Source: a virus
IMG/VR virus record: IMGVR_UViG_3300047284_000558
Coordinates: 1-41,036 of that record
Reading direction: 5' to 3' (one strand)
DNA length: 41,036 bases
In this document: piece after piece, positions 28,230-39,873 of the stretch
Layout: every line of letters begins with the position of its first letter
Position numbering within the stretch: the stretch's first letter is position 1
Program-made: the position numbers and the translations under genes
The notes under the pieces: generated by a model
The model's input: only the letters and a program-made list of their open reading frames with translations
What the model was told of the DNA's origin: nothing
Database searches by the model: none

Positions 28230-28882
28230 AACCATATAGTCTTAATAATCAGGAGCTGCTGGGGATTCTCAACGGTTGGCTAGAATATTTTTTAGCTACC
28301 GATCGCTCAACATTCACTAAAAAGAAAAGATCTAATTCCTCCTATGGAAAGCCTATTGATGCTGATGTGGTATGCAGTGAGGATTACTTAAAATATATGC
28401 AAAAAAAACCTCAGGGAGTTCCCCCTCATGGAGTGGATGGTTTTCCTGAAGATGTGTGGGGAGTGGATTTTTTAAATGAAACACCAAGTCAGTATCAGAA
28501 AAGACTCATACAATTGGATAAAGATTTGTGCGACTTTTTTGGTGCAAGAAATAATGCTGTTAAGATGTATTATCCTAAGGGTGGATATATGTCGTGGCAT
28601 CATAATGCCAATGCAAGTGGCCAAAACATTTTAATCTCATGGTCCAAGGATGGGAAGGGATTTTTTAGGTATCAGGATCCCGTAACCAAACAGATCGTAA
28701 CAATGAACGATACCCCAGGATGGACGGTCAAAGCCGGTTACTATGGTAACTGGAAAGAACCAGATAAAATTTACTGGCATTGTGCTAATGCTAGGGAAGA
28801 AGAAAGAATGACTCTTGCATATATCATTCCTCATGATGGATTATGGGAAAGTATGATGGAATCCATAGAGGGGGATTTTTAA
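28226..28882 (+). CDS. 2OG-Fe(II) oxygenase-like protein
   Basis: 218 residues. The core reads 'VKMYYPKGGYMSWHHNANAS', 'KGFFRYQDPVTKQIVTM', 'GWTVKAGYYG', 'IYWHCANAREEERMTLAYII'. This fits the double-stranded beta-helix of 2-oxoglutarate/Fe(II) oxygenases: proximal His125 with Asn127 in the HxD position, distal His185, and Arg194 nine residues later for 2OG binding. I recall an HxN variant ('WHTNS') in other marine phage proteins of this type. Asn instead of Asp makes the metal site unusual, so activity is uncertain. Overlaps the preceding glycosyltransferase gene. Candidate partner in hydroxylating a structural protein before glycosylation, by inference from context. Confidence 0.65.
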   Translation: MKPYSLNNQELLGILNGWLEYFLATDRSTFTKKKRSNSSYGKPIDADVVCSEDYLKYMQKKPQGVPPHGVDGFPEDVWGVDFLNETPSQYQKRLIQLDKDLCDFFGARNNAVKMYYPKGGYMSWHHNANASGQNILISWSKDGKGFFRYQDPVTKQIVTMNDTPGWTVKAGYYGNWKEPDKIYWHCANAREEERMTLAYIIPHDGLWESMMESIEGDF

Positions 28883-29478
28883 TGTTGTCGTTGGGATTTT
28901 TACAAAACTTTGGTAGGGTTTTGAAGGAAGAAGATCCAGTAAATTTAAGACATCTATCTAATGATTTCTCAAAGATCAACTATGATATATCAAAAAATTT
29001 GATAGGATCTCTACAAGAAACCCAGCTTAAAGTTGATGGTGAGAGGATTTCAATTCTTAGTGATAATACCGTACCCTTTCTCGTTCCAATGATTCATACC
29101 GCTATAGAGAATATTTCATACATTCTTTTTTACACTAAGAATGCAGCTGTTAACAAAACAGCTTCTATTCTCCATGGCAGTCACTATACGAGTAAGTTTT
29201 TGCCGGCAGAGATAGATGTTGAGCATGACGGTATGAAAGTGAGTTTTAGTGATCCTACAGTACTATTTGCTGTAGGAGAGAGATGCACCAAAGCCTTAAA
29301 AAATATTCGTAGCAATCACAATCGATGTGTATATGTGGCTGGCATGCCAATTGACGATAAAACCACAGAATATCAGGTAATGGAAGTTACCGGTATCAAT
29401 AAAAAGCTATTTTTTAAAAGTATAAATATACAAGGAACTAACTACGCTTTTATTGTTGGACAGAAAATAATCTACTAA
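28882..29478 (+). CDS. Protein of unknown function
   Basis: 198 residues from ATG 28882, which overlaps the previous stop (TAATG) and has GAGGGGG seven bases upstream; a TTG at 28843 is less likely. The N-terminal half is helical (LRHLSNDFSKINYDISKNLI). The rest is mixed: 'MIHTAIENISYILFYTKNAA', 'FSDPTVLFAVGERCTKALKN', 'YAFIVGQKIIY'. No catalytic motif or membrane segment that I trust. It may be a structural or assembly protein of the fibre cassette. Confidence 0.6.
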   Translation: MLSLGFLQNFGRVLKEEDPVNLRHLSNDFSKINYDISKNLIGSLQETQLKVDGERISILSDNTVPFLVPMIHTAIENISYILFYTKNAAVNKTASILHGSHYTSKFLPAEIDVEHDGMKVSFSDPTVLFAVGERCTKALKNIRSNHNRCVYVAGMPIDDKTTEYQVMEVTGINKKLFFKSINIQGTNYAFIVGQKIIY

Positions 29479-29484
29479 TCTACT

Positions 29485-29817
29485 ATGGCTACAAGAGCAA
29501 ATATAATCATAGATCAGGGTGCTACTTTTACATCTTCGATAACAGTTACCGGATCTGATGGTAATCCGTCCGATCTATCGGGTTATACTGGTTATGCACA
29601 GATGAGAAAGCATCATACCTCGTCACAATATGTAGATTTCAACGTAACTCTTGGAGGAGCAAGTGGAACCATTACACTGGAGCTCACAGCTGATCAAACA
29701 GCTAATATTGCTGCAGGTAGATATGTTTATGATGTGGAACTCCACGATGATTCATCGCCATATAAAGTTCGGATTATTGAAGGGCTAGCAACTGTAACTC
29801 CCGAAGTAACTAAATAG
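29485..29817 (+). CDS. Small beta-rich virion protein
   Basis: 110 residues. 'IIIDQGATFTSSITVTGSDG', 'PSDLSGYTGYAQMRKHHTSS', 'GTITLELTADQTANIAAGRY', 'VYDVELHD', 'GLATVTPEVTK' form a compact immunoglobulin-like domain that recurs as a stand-alone small protein in tailed phages and cyanophages, often near fibre or head genes. Likely a virion accessory or fibre-connecting subunit. Role inferred from similarity of pattern. Confidence 0.75.
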   Translation: MATRANIIIDQGATFTSSITVTGSDGNPSDLSGYTGYAQMRKHHTSSQYVDFNVTLGGASGTITLELTADQTANIAAGRYVYDVELHDDSSPYKVRIIEGLATVTPEVTK

Positions 29818-29828
29818 AGAGAGTAGAA

Positions 29829-30113
29829 ATGGCTATTAGTGTACGAAGCGTTACATTAAACAATTCTGGCAATAATACAAAAGTTACTTTTGACGCTAAC
29901 AGAAACGCCTCATCTGTTAGCGCTCTCACTCTTAAAACCCAAAATTTGGGTATTGGAGAACTGACTAAACCAAGGATAGATAACTTGGGGGACGTTGACG
30001 AAGGTGCGGGACCTATTGAAGATGGAAGTACTCTTGTTTATGATTCAACGTTACAAAAATACGTAGTTAAAAAATTAGAAACGGTAGGATTATTAGACGG
30101 GGGGACCTTCTAA
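29829..30113 (+). CDS. Small structural protein ending in DGGTF
   Basis: 94 residues; its TAA directly precedes the next ATG. It has 'RSVTLNNSGNNTKVTFDANR', 'IDNLGDVDEG', 'GSTLVYDSTLQKYVVKKLET' and ends 'LLDGGTF'. The 'LGDVD...DGSTLVYD....KYV' segment is a motif also found inside fibre proteins ('LDDVSLSSTANNELLVYNAT' in the next gene). The terminal DGGTF is shared with the next fibre. Possibly a fibre adaptor. Confidence 0.68.
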   Translation: MAISVRSVTLNNSGNNTKVTFDANRNASSVSALTLKTQNLGIGELTKPRIDNLGDVDEGAGPIEDGSTLVYDSTLQKYVVKKLETVGLLDGGTF

Positions 30114-31970
30114 ATGGCTTCATTAATTCAAGTAAAACGCAGTACTACAACCGCTATCCCAGGTTCGCTACAACCTGGTGAATTAGCATATACCAGTAAT
30201 GGAGAGTTACTGTTTATTGGTAGCGTAGTTGGTACAGATACTGCCAACGTAATAGCAATTGGTGGTAAAAGAACCCCTGGTGTTCTAACTGCCAATCAAG
30301 CGCTAGTAGCAAATGCTGATAGTTGGATTGATCAACTCAATACAACCAAGTTGATTCTTGGTGGCGTTGGGGAAACAATTAACGTCACATCCATTAGTAC
30401 AGATAGTACTATTTCTGGAGCTAATAATTCCAACAACGTCTTAATGACTGCATGGGCAGTTAAGGACTATGTGGATAACAACTCTGCCGCTAACTTGGGT
30501 GGCTTAGATGATGTTAGTCTTTCCAGTACGGCAAATAATGAACTACTAGTTTACAATGCAACATCTGGTAAATGGGAAAATGCTACCATTTCCGGTACAG
30601 CAAATGAAGTTGATGTATCATTTAGTGGCCAAGATATTACCATCAGTTTACCTGATGCTGTTACAATTGTTGATCTGACGGTCTCCAATACTTTCAGTAT
30701 TTCTGGTGCTGCTAATTTTGCAGATTCTGCTACTGTTACATCATCCTTAACAGTCAATGGTAATACTGCACTTTCCAATAACATTTCTCTTGGTGCCAAT
30801 TCTTCCCACAAGATTTCCTTCCTTGGTCAAGTTAACACATCGATTATTCCTGATGCAAATAATACTTATGATCTTGGATCCACAACTCTTCGTTGGAAAG
30901 ATCTGTATCTAAGTGGTAATACTCTGGTTTTAGGTAACACAACCCTCAGTGACTCGGCTAATGGTCTTGTAATTAGTGGCGATATTGCAGCAGCAAATCT
31001 TTCGGCCAGTGGATCGGTATCTCTTGGTGGCGCAACTTCACTTGGAAGCACATTAACTGTTACAGGAAATGCTACATTCTCTAATACAGTTACGATAGCA
31101 GGAGCCACAACAATTAACAATACTCTCGCTTCCGGTAACACATCTGTTACTGGCACATTGAGTGTTACAGGTGGAGCTAACGTAGCTACTCTAGGAGTGG
31201 CTGGTGCAACAGCGCTTGCTAATTCTTTATCAACAACAGGTGCAGTAACCTTTGCTAACACATTAGCTGTTACAGGGGCAACCACGCTATCCAATACAGT
31301 AGCAGTTACTGGTGCAGCCACATTCTCCAATACTATTGCTGTTACAGGCGTAGCAACATTCTCTGCCAATGCAAGTGTTCAAGGCAGCTTAGCTGTATCT
31401 GGTGATGCAACCGTTTCTGGTAATCTGATCGTTAATGGTACCTTAACAACCATTGATACAGATAATGTGATTGTTGAAGACTCTATTATTCAACTTGCTC
31501 GCAACAATGCAGCAGATACATTAGATATTGGTCTATATGGAAAATATGTCGACAACGCAGTAACAAAATATACAGGTCTTTTCCGTGATGCTACAGACGG
31601 TAAGTATAAGCTGTTTAGTGGTCTTACAGTAGATCCCACAACTACAGTTGATACATCTAACCAGAGCTTTACTCTTGCAACGTTAAAGGTTAACCTCGAG
31701 TCTCCCAACGTTGATATTTCTGGTGGTACAATTGCTAACGTTAACTTTAGCTCTGCTAACGTATCCATTACTGGTGGTTCTATCAGTGGTATCACGGATA
31801 TTGCAGTAGCAGATGGTGGTACTGGTGTCTCAGCCTTTACCGAAAATGGCATTTTTTATGGTGGTACAACAAGCTCACTGAGCTTTGCAACAGGTACTTC
31901 TGGCCAAATTCTCCAGATCAATAACAGTGGTGTTCCAGTCTTTGGAGGGATTGACGGCGGTACATTCTAA
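30114..31970 (+). CDS. Tail fibre protein, Mtd-N-like N-terminus and 12-residue beta-repeats
   Basis: 618 residues. N-terminus 'SLIQVKRSTTTAIPGSLQPG' and 'ELAYTSNGELLFIG' is the short base domain typical of phage fibre proteins and the N-terminus of Mtd-type tropism determinants. Then 'LGGLDDVSLSSTANNELLVY', 'IIPDANNTYDLGSTTLRWKD' (fibre shaft motif), 12-mer repeats TLAVTGATTLSN (about residues 300-440), 'DTDNVIVEDSIIQLARNNAA' followed by 'YGKYVD', 'ITDIAVADGGTGVSAFTENG' and a DGGTF end. A surface fibre, likely trimeric. No intramolecular chaperone domain is apparent. Confidence 0.85.
   Translation: MASLIQVKRSTTTAIPGSLQPGELAYTSNGELLFIGSVVGTDTANVIAIGGKRTPGVLTANQALVANADSWIDQLNTTKLILGGVGETINVTSISTDSTISGANNSNNVLMTAWAVKDYVDNNSAANLGGLDDVSLSSTANNELLVYNATSGKWENATISGTANEVDVSFSGQDITISLPDAVTIVDLTVSNTFSISGAANFADSATVTSSLTVNGNTALSNNISLGANSSHKISFLGQVNTSIIPDANNTYDLGSTTLRWKDLYLSGNTLVLGNTTLSDSANGLVISGDIAAANLSASGSVSLGGATSLGSTLTVTGNATFSNTVTIAGATTINNTLASGNTSVTGTLSVTGGANVATLGVAGATALANSLSTTGAVTFANTLAVTGATTLSNTVAVTGAATFSNTIAVTGVATFSANASVQGSLAVSGDATVSGNLIVNGTLTTIDTDNVIVEDSIIQLARNNAADTLDIGLYGKYVDNAVTKYTGLFRDATDGKYKLFSGLTVDPTTTVDTSNQSFTLATLKVNLESPNVDISGGTIANVNFSSANVSITGGSISGITDIAVADGGTGVSAFTENGIFYGGTTSSLSFATGTSGQILQINNSGVPVFGGIDGGTF
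31000..31440 (+). repeat. 12-residue (36-bp) fibre repeats
   Basis: Tandem units such as NTLAVTGATTLS, NTVAVTGAATFS and NTIAVTGVATFS, with imperfect copies on either side. Same unit as in the fibres near 18010-18240 and 18955-19130. Confidence 0.82.
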
Positions 31971-31984
31971 AGGAAAATTATATA

Positions 31985-32179
31985 ATGGATGCAGAATTTA
32001 TTAATGCTTATGTGGCAAAACAGCGTGACTATATACTTGAGTTGGTAAATAAGAATCTCATGCTAGAAGCTTCCTTGACAGTAACAAATGAAAAGCTCAA
32101 GGTAGCTCTAGCAGAGGTTGAAAAACTACAGAAGGCACCATCAAAGAAATCCAATCAAGCAACAACTGATACGTTTTAA
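31985..32179 (+). CDS. Small coiled-coil protein
   Basis: 64 residues, AGGAAAA before ATG 31985. 'FINAYVAKQRDYILELVNKN', 'LMLEASLTVTNEKLKVALAE' is one long amphipathic helix with heptad-like hydrophobics, followed by a polar tail. I recall similar short helical ORFs after fibre genes in cyanophages. A fibre trimerisation or assembly factor is plausible, not demonstrated. Confidence 0.68.
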   Translation: MDAEFINAYVAKQRDYILELVNKNLMLEASLTVTNEKLKVALAEVEKLQKAPSKKSNQATTDTF

Positions 32180-32185
32180 TATATT

Positions 32186-32875
32186 ATGAAAATATATGTG
32201 ATCAATTTAGACAAGAGGTCTGATCGTCTCTTGTTTGTCTCCAAACAGCTTTCCAATTACACATGGGAAAGATTCCCAGCTGTGGATGGATATAGGCTGA
32301 ACAATCAAATCCTTCAGGGGATGGGCTTCTATCCGGAACAACAGTGGATAGATCCCCTACTCAAAAGAAAATTAACCTATACGGAAATAGCTACAAGCAT
32401 CTCTCATTACAAATTATGGGAGAAGTGTGTAGAGCTCGATGAACCAATTATAATTCTAGAGGATGATGGTGAACTAAAGCAGCCATTAGACTTTGATGAA
32501 ATTCAAACATTGTTGGCATCTAATGATATTGTATATCTGGATCACAGAGAAATGTTTCCTCAAGTGGCCGTTGTAGAGGATAAATTTACGGTTCCTTATT
32601 ATCCATATTTGGCCACAGGATATGCCATTAGCCCAGCTACTGCAAAAAAATTAATCCATACGGGATTTAACTATAACATTATTCCTGTGGATGAATTCTT
32701 TCCTATTATTTTAGGAGTAGATTACACAAAACATAGTCTAGGTAATCCTAATCTGTTCCTAAAACTCCAACAAGATTATAATACACAAATAAAAGCTATA
32801 GCATACACAGAATCCGTTTATAAGCAGGTTTCTAGATCTATTCTAGGATCAGATATTGAAGAACAAGAATGTTAA
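32186..32875 (+). CDS. GT25-family glycosyltransferase
   Basis: 229 residues. 'MKIYVINLDKRSDRLLFVSK' is the family N-terminus, 'LTYTEIATSISHYKLWEKCV' and 'PIIILEDDGEL' (Glu92-Asp93-Asp94) are the GT25 donor/metal motifs, and 'LLASNDIVYLDHREM' with 'LATGYAISPATAKKLI' complete the usual order. GT25 includes bacterial LPS galactosyltransferases and animal procollagen hydroxylysine galactosyltransferases (COLGALT). The gene overlaps by 7 bases a PLOD-like gene and lies 1.5 kb before a collagen-like fibre, so I infer a sugar transfer onto hydroxylysine of that fibre. Sugar identity cannot be read from sequence; host LPS modification is the main alternative. Confidence 0.87.
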   Translation: MKIYVINLDKRSDRLLFVSKQLSNYTWERFPAVDGYRLNNQILQGMGFYPEQQWIDPLLKRKLTYTEIATSISHYKLWEKCVELDEPIIILEDDGELKQPLDFDEIQTLLASNDIVYLDHREMFPQVAVVEDKFTVPYYPYLATGYAISPATAKKLIHTGFNYNIIPVDEFFPIILGVDYTKHSLGNPNLFLKLQQDYNTQIKAIAYTESVYKQVSRSILGSDIEEQEC

Positions 32876-34122
32876 GTGAAGATCCAGGTACATTGCATGT
32901 CGTCACTATTGGAACGGACATTGCTCTAACAGCTAATCTGTTAAAGTCTGCTACGCAATTCAATATTGACGTAACTAATATTGGAGAAGGTGTTGTTTGG
33001 CATGGTGGTGATATGAAGGGCCCTGGTGGAGGACAAAAGATCAACTTGATGAAGGAATATCTAAAGCATCTTCCAGATGAGGATATTGTGTTGTTCTGTG
33101 ATGGATATGATGTGGTATTTGCTGATGACATCCAGACTATACTGGAGAGATACAAACAGTTCAACATACCTGTTCTCTTTGCAGCAGAAAAAAATTGTTG
33201 GCCTAATATTTCAATGGCATCCTTCTTTGATGCAGAAACTCCATACAAGTATCCTAACAGTGGCTTATATATCGGTACAGCAGCTGCTCTTAGTAAATTA
33301 TTTGAACCTACCATTACAGATGCGTCTGATGATCAATTGTATGTGCAGATTCAGATCCTCAAGAATCCCCAGTTAGTACAGCTTGATACGGAAAACTATA
33401 TTTTCCAATGCTTAGCTGGAGCAGAAGCAGCAGTATCTATCAAGAGCAATGGTCAACTTTACAACACAGAAACGAACTGTTGTCCATGTATTCTTCATGG
33501 TAATGGTGGTGGGGAAACAAAAACGACATTTGATAGATTTGTATCAAAAATTCTTGGCAACGAAACTCTATCATATGTGGATACTACAGACTTTAAAGTG
33601 ATTGGTAATGAAATTTTAGAGATGAGCTTTCTTACCCCTGAAATGTGCAAGCAGTTAATTGATATAGCAGAAGCTGACGGTAGATGGAAGTCAATGTATG
33701 GAGATAAATTTCCTGGCCAGGAGATTAGAATACGCGATATATCAGTAGATTTATTCAATCAACTTGAAAAGCACTTTATGGGTAGTGTTAGGAAAGTGGT
33801 TGAGGGTTATTGGGCACCAACTTCCTTATATGGTTTGAGAGATGCATTCATTATCAAATATTCGCCAACTACGCAGGATAGACTTAATTGTCACAATGAT
33901 GCCTCAATGGTATCTGGAATGGTTAAGTTAAATGACGATTATACTGGTGGAGATACGTATTTTTATCGGCAGAAATTTTCTAATATAAATACACCCATGG
34001 GTAATATTATCCTATGGCCTGGTCAAGTAACACATGGCCATGAAGGTAGAAAGGTAATGTCTGGAACTAAATATAATTTAGTGATTTGGACAAGTAGACA
34101 TAAATCAGATTTGAACTATTAG
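32869..34122 (+). CDS. PLOD-like bifunctional glycosyltransferase/lysyl hydroxylase
   Basis: 417 residues. N-terminal half follows the glycosyltransferase domain of animal PLOD/LH3: 'WHGGDMKGPGGGQK' (LH3 WRGGD..RTVGGGQK), 'IVLFCDGYDVVFA' with Asp78 and Asp81, 'AAEKNCWPN', 'YKYPNSGLYIG', Asp154-Asp155-Gln156-Leu, 'LDTENYIFQCL' and 'LHGNGGGETK'. C-terminal about 180 residues follow the PLOD hydroxylase: 'CHNDASMVSGMVKLNDDYTG' with His342-x-Asp344, 'GGDTYFYRQ', 'WPGQVTHGHEGRKVMSGTKY' with His391 and Lys401, ten residues later, in the 2OG-binding slot where LH3 has Arg. The PLOD middle accessory domain is absent. Predicted to hydroxylate lysine and glucosylate it, probably on the collagen-like fibre encoded downstream. 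Confidence 0.88.
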   Translation: MLSEDPGTLHVVTIGTDIALTANLLKSATQFNIDVTNIGEGVVWHGGDMKGPGGGQKINLMKEYLKHLPDEDIVLFCDGYDVVFADDIQTILERYKQFNIPVLFAAEKNCWPNISMASFFDAETPYKYPNSGLYIGTAAALSKLFEPTITDASDDQLYVQIQILKNPQLVQLDTENYIFQCLAGAEAAVSIKSNGQLYNTETNCCPCILHGNGGGETKTTFDRFVSKILGNETLSYVDTTDFKVIGNEILEMSFLTPEMCKQLIDIAEADGRWKSMYGDKFPGQEIRIRDISVDLFNQLEKHFMGSVRKVVEGYWAPTSLYGLRDAFIIKYSPTTQDRLNCHNDASMVSGMVKLNDDYTGGDTYFYRQKFSNINTPMGNIILWPGQVTHGHEGRKVMSGTKYNLVIWTSRHKSDLNY

Positions 34123-34135
34123 CAGTATATACTGC
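34122..34135. other. 14-bp perfect palindrome between PLOD-like and small fibre genes
   Basis: GCAGTATATACTGC reads the same on both strands and starts on the last base of the upstream TAG. It has no loop, so it is not a terminator stem; a protein-binding site is conceivable but unproven. Confidence 0.35.
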
Positions 34136-34147
34136 AGTTAGAGCCAA

Positions 34148-34405
34148 ATGGCAAATACACGCATACAGATAAAACGGTCAAGTATTGCAGGGCGAGCTCC
34201 ATTAGCGGATCAGCTCGATGTCGGAGAGTTGGCAATCAACCTAGCCGATCATTACCTGTACTCCAAAGACGCAGCTAATAATGTTTTTGCAATCGCTGTT
34301 CCGGCTGGTAGTGGCGGAGGGGAAGTTGCATTTGGTAATTTTGACGGAGGAGAACCTGATACTATATTTGGTGGTGTAACACGCCTTGACGCTGGTGGTG
34401 TATAG
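34148..34405 (+). CDS. Small fibre-base domain protein (Mtd-N-like)
   Basis: 85 residues. 'TRIQIKRSSIAGRAPLADQL', 'DVGELAINLADHYLYSKDAA' is the same short N-terminal base domain that begins the fibres at 30114 and 34420, but here it stands alone and ends in a Gly-rich tail with 'FDGGEPDTIFGG'. It could be an adaptor between baseplate and fibre or a fibre remnant. Immediately upstream of the collagen-like fibre gene. Confidence 0.72.
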   Translation: MANTRIQIKRSSIAGRAPLADQLDVGELAINLADHYLYSKDAANNVFAIAVPAGSGGGEVAFGNFDGGEPDTIFGGVTRLDAGGV

Positions 34406-34419
34406 GAAAGGACATATAG

Positions 34420-38337
<3,918 letters not shown>

Positions 38338-38340
38338 GTT

Positions 38341-38865
38341 ATGAGTACACTAAAATTTAATAAATGGCAGACGACTGAAGGTCAAACTATTCAGACCATT
38401 GCACAGGTAGTTCAAACTGTCAAAACGGATACATTTACAACCAATGTAGCCTTAGTTTCTGGCGGTTCTCCTATCAGTGGTTTGGGGGTTTCAATCACCC
38501 CATTATACGCAACAAGTAAAATTTTAATATTTTGTACCTTAAACGTAGCTGGGTCAGCCAACGTTACACAGGTTTACTCATGGTTAGCAAGGGGTAATAC
38601 GAAGATAGGGGCTGGCACTCCAGCTGGAAGTAGAATAGGAACTGGTGGTAGATATTACCTAGCAGATAATAATATTAGTGGAATGATTAATATGCATTTT
38701 TTAGATTCACCAGCAACAACAGACTTAATTACTTATAATGCTTATGTGGCAGTGGAAAACACTTCGGGTATAGTAGCAGTGAACAGAACAGTAAATGATA
38801 CAGATAATAATACTAATGGCTCGCGTCAATCAAGTGTTTTAACTGTAATGGAGGTATTACAATGA
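38341..38865 (+). CDS. Tail fibre/receptor-binding-like beta-sandwich protein
   Basis: 174 residues. Start 'STLKFNKWQTTEGQTIQTIA' followed by 'PLYATSKILIFCTLNVAG' and 'VYSWLARGNTKIGAGTPAGS' is a pattern widespread in small phage tail proteins of marine phages ('T..SKI.V...'), probably a jelly-roll. It follows the collagen-like fibre by three bases and overlaps (ATGA) the next gene. It may form the distal tip of a fibre; no binding site can be inferred. Confidence 0.72.
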   Translation: MSTLKFNKWQTTEGQTIQTIAQVVQTVKTDTFTTNVALVSGGSPISGLGVSITPLYATSKILIFCTLNVAGSANVTQVYSWLARGNTKIGAGTPAGSRIGTGGRYYLADNNISGMINMHFLDSPATTDLITYNAYVAVENTSGIVAVNRTVNDTDNNTNGSRQSSVLTVMEVLQ

Positions 38866-39275
38866 GCTTTATTGCCCAAGCACTTTTGAATTTATATCCT
38901 GACGGTCAATTTATAATGAAGGGAGATCACATGTCTGCCTTTGAGTGGGTAGTATTACCTAGTAAACCCATCTCAACGGAGGAAATTGATCTTGAGGTTT
39001 ATAGGTTAGTTCAAGAATCAATGCAAAATCAATACAAGCAGCTAAGAGCTAAAGAATATCCCCCACTGGAGGACTTGGCTGATGCCCTTTATTGGCAATC
39101 TCAGGGGGACAATACTTTGTTGGATATCTATATGGAAAAGTGTGCAGAAGTCAAGGCCAAATATCCAAAGATTGCTGTAGAAGAACCAATGCCAGCGGAC
39201 GTTCCTTCAGATCCTCCTGCACCTGTACCCGAAGAAGACCCTAATTATGTTCCACCTGGAGATTTGAATGACTAG
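38862..39275 (+). CDS. Small tail-fibre-assembly-like protein
   Basis: 137 residues; GGAGG upstream of ATG 38862. The middle 'LRAKEYPPLEDLADALYWQS' and 'EKCAEVKAKYPK' is a short helical motif seen in many small phage proteins near fibre genes ('RA.EYP...DQLDALW'). The C-terminus is acidic and Pro-rich (PADVPSDPPAPVPEEDPNYV). Overlaps the next gene by 8 bases. An assembly or chaperone role is likely but inferred. Confidence 0.65.
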   Translation: MSFIAQALLNLYPDGQFIMKGDHMSAFEWVVLPSKPISTEEIDLEVYRLVQESMQNQYKQLRAKEYPPLEDLADALYWQSQGDNTLLDIYMEKCAEVKAKYPKIAVEEPMPADVPSDPPAPVPEEDPNYVPPGDLND

Positions 39276-39858
39276 TATATTGAAAGTAGATACCCTTAGT
39301 ACGTCGGATGGTAGTCATAATGTCGATGTATCCTCTATGGGAGCTTCAGGATCAGTTTTAGAGTATATCACTGGAGCTTGTGATGGATCTACCAAAGCTG
39401 GATTGAATGGTTCCGTTACCTTCCAAGCAGTATCCACACAACAAACGGCCGTTTACACGTATACAGATATCACTGGAAGCACTATTGCGTATGTACCGCC
39501 AGCTGATGCTACAACCGTAATTTATAAATTCAACTTTTCAGTATACTGGGTGAATGAACATGCAATCTCTCACTATAAATTTTTCATCGATAGCGATGAG
39601 GTAGTATATGCGAGATTCAATCGAAGTGGTCGCTATCCAGAGGATCGATACACATTTGAGTGGCCTATTGCTATTGGTGGTACTGCAAATGCTAATACAG
39701 GAAGACAGGCAACATGGACCGCACCAAAGACTCTTAAAATGCAGTGGAGATCATATGGTTCCAGTAATGCTCGATCTTTACATGGAACTAACTATTGGGA
39801 TGGGGCCGGCTCAACACAGTTCTGTATGCCTACCATCTCGTTAATCGCGTTGAAGTAA
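39268..39858 (+). CDS. Tail fibre-like protein
   Basis: 196 residues. The N-terminus 'TSILKVDTLSTSDGSHNVDV' is a common short fibre-attachment motif ('..ILKVD.I......'). The rest is beta-rich with aromatic residues (FSVYWVNEHAISHYKFFIDS, then 'RFNRSGRYPEDRYTFEWPIA' and 'MPTISLIALK'). Probably a small surface adhesin; no named family recognised. Confidence 0.7.
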   Translation: MTSILKVDTLSTSDGSHNVDVSSMGASGSVLEYITGACDGSTKAGLNGSVTFQAVSTQQTAVYTYTDITGSTIAYVPPADATTVIYKFNFSVYWVNEHAISHYKFFIDSDEVVYARFNRSGRYPEDRYTFEWPIAIGGTANANTGRQATWTAPKTLKMQWRSYGSSNARSLHGTNYWDGAGSTQFCMPTISLIALK

Positions 39859-39873
39859 TTGGAGAATTAATCA

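Noticed and set aside
32186-34122. Host LPS or capsule modification (seroconversion) genes only
   Set aside because: Not excluded for the GT25 gene alone, but the overlapping PLOD-like hydroxylase and neighbouring Gly-X-Lys fibre make fibre modification the better explanation.
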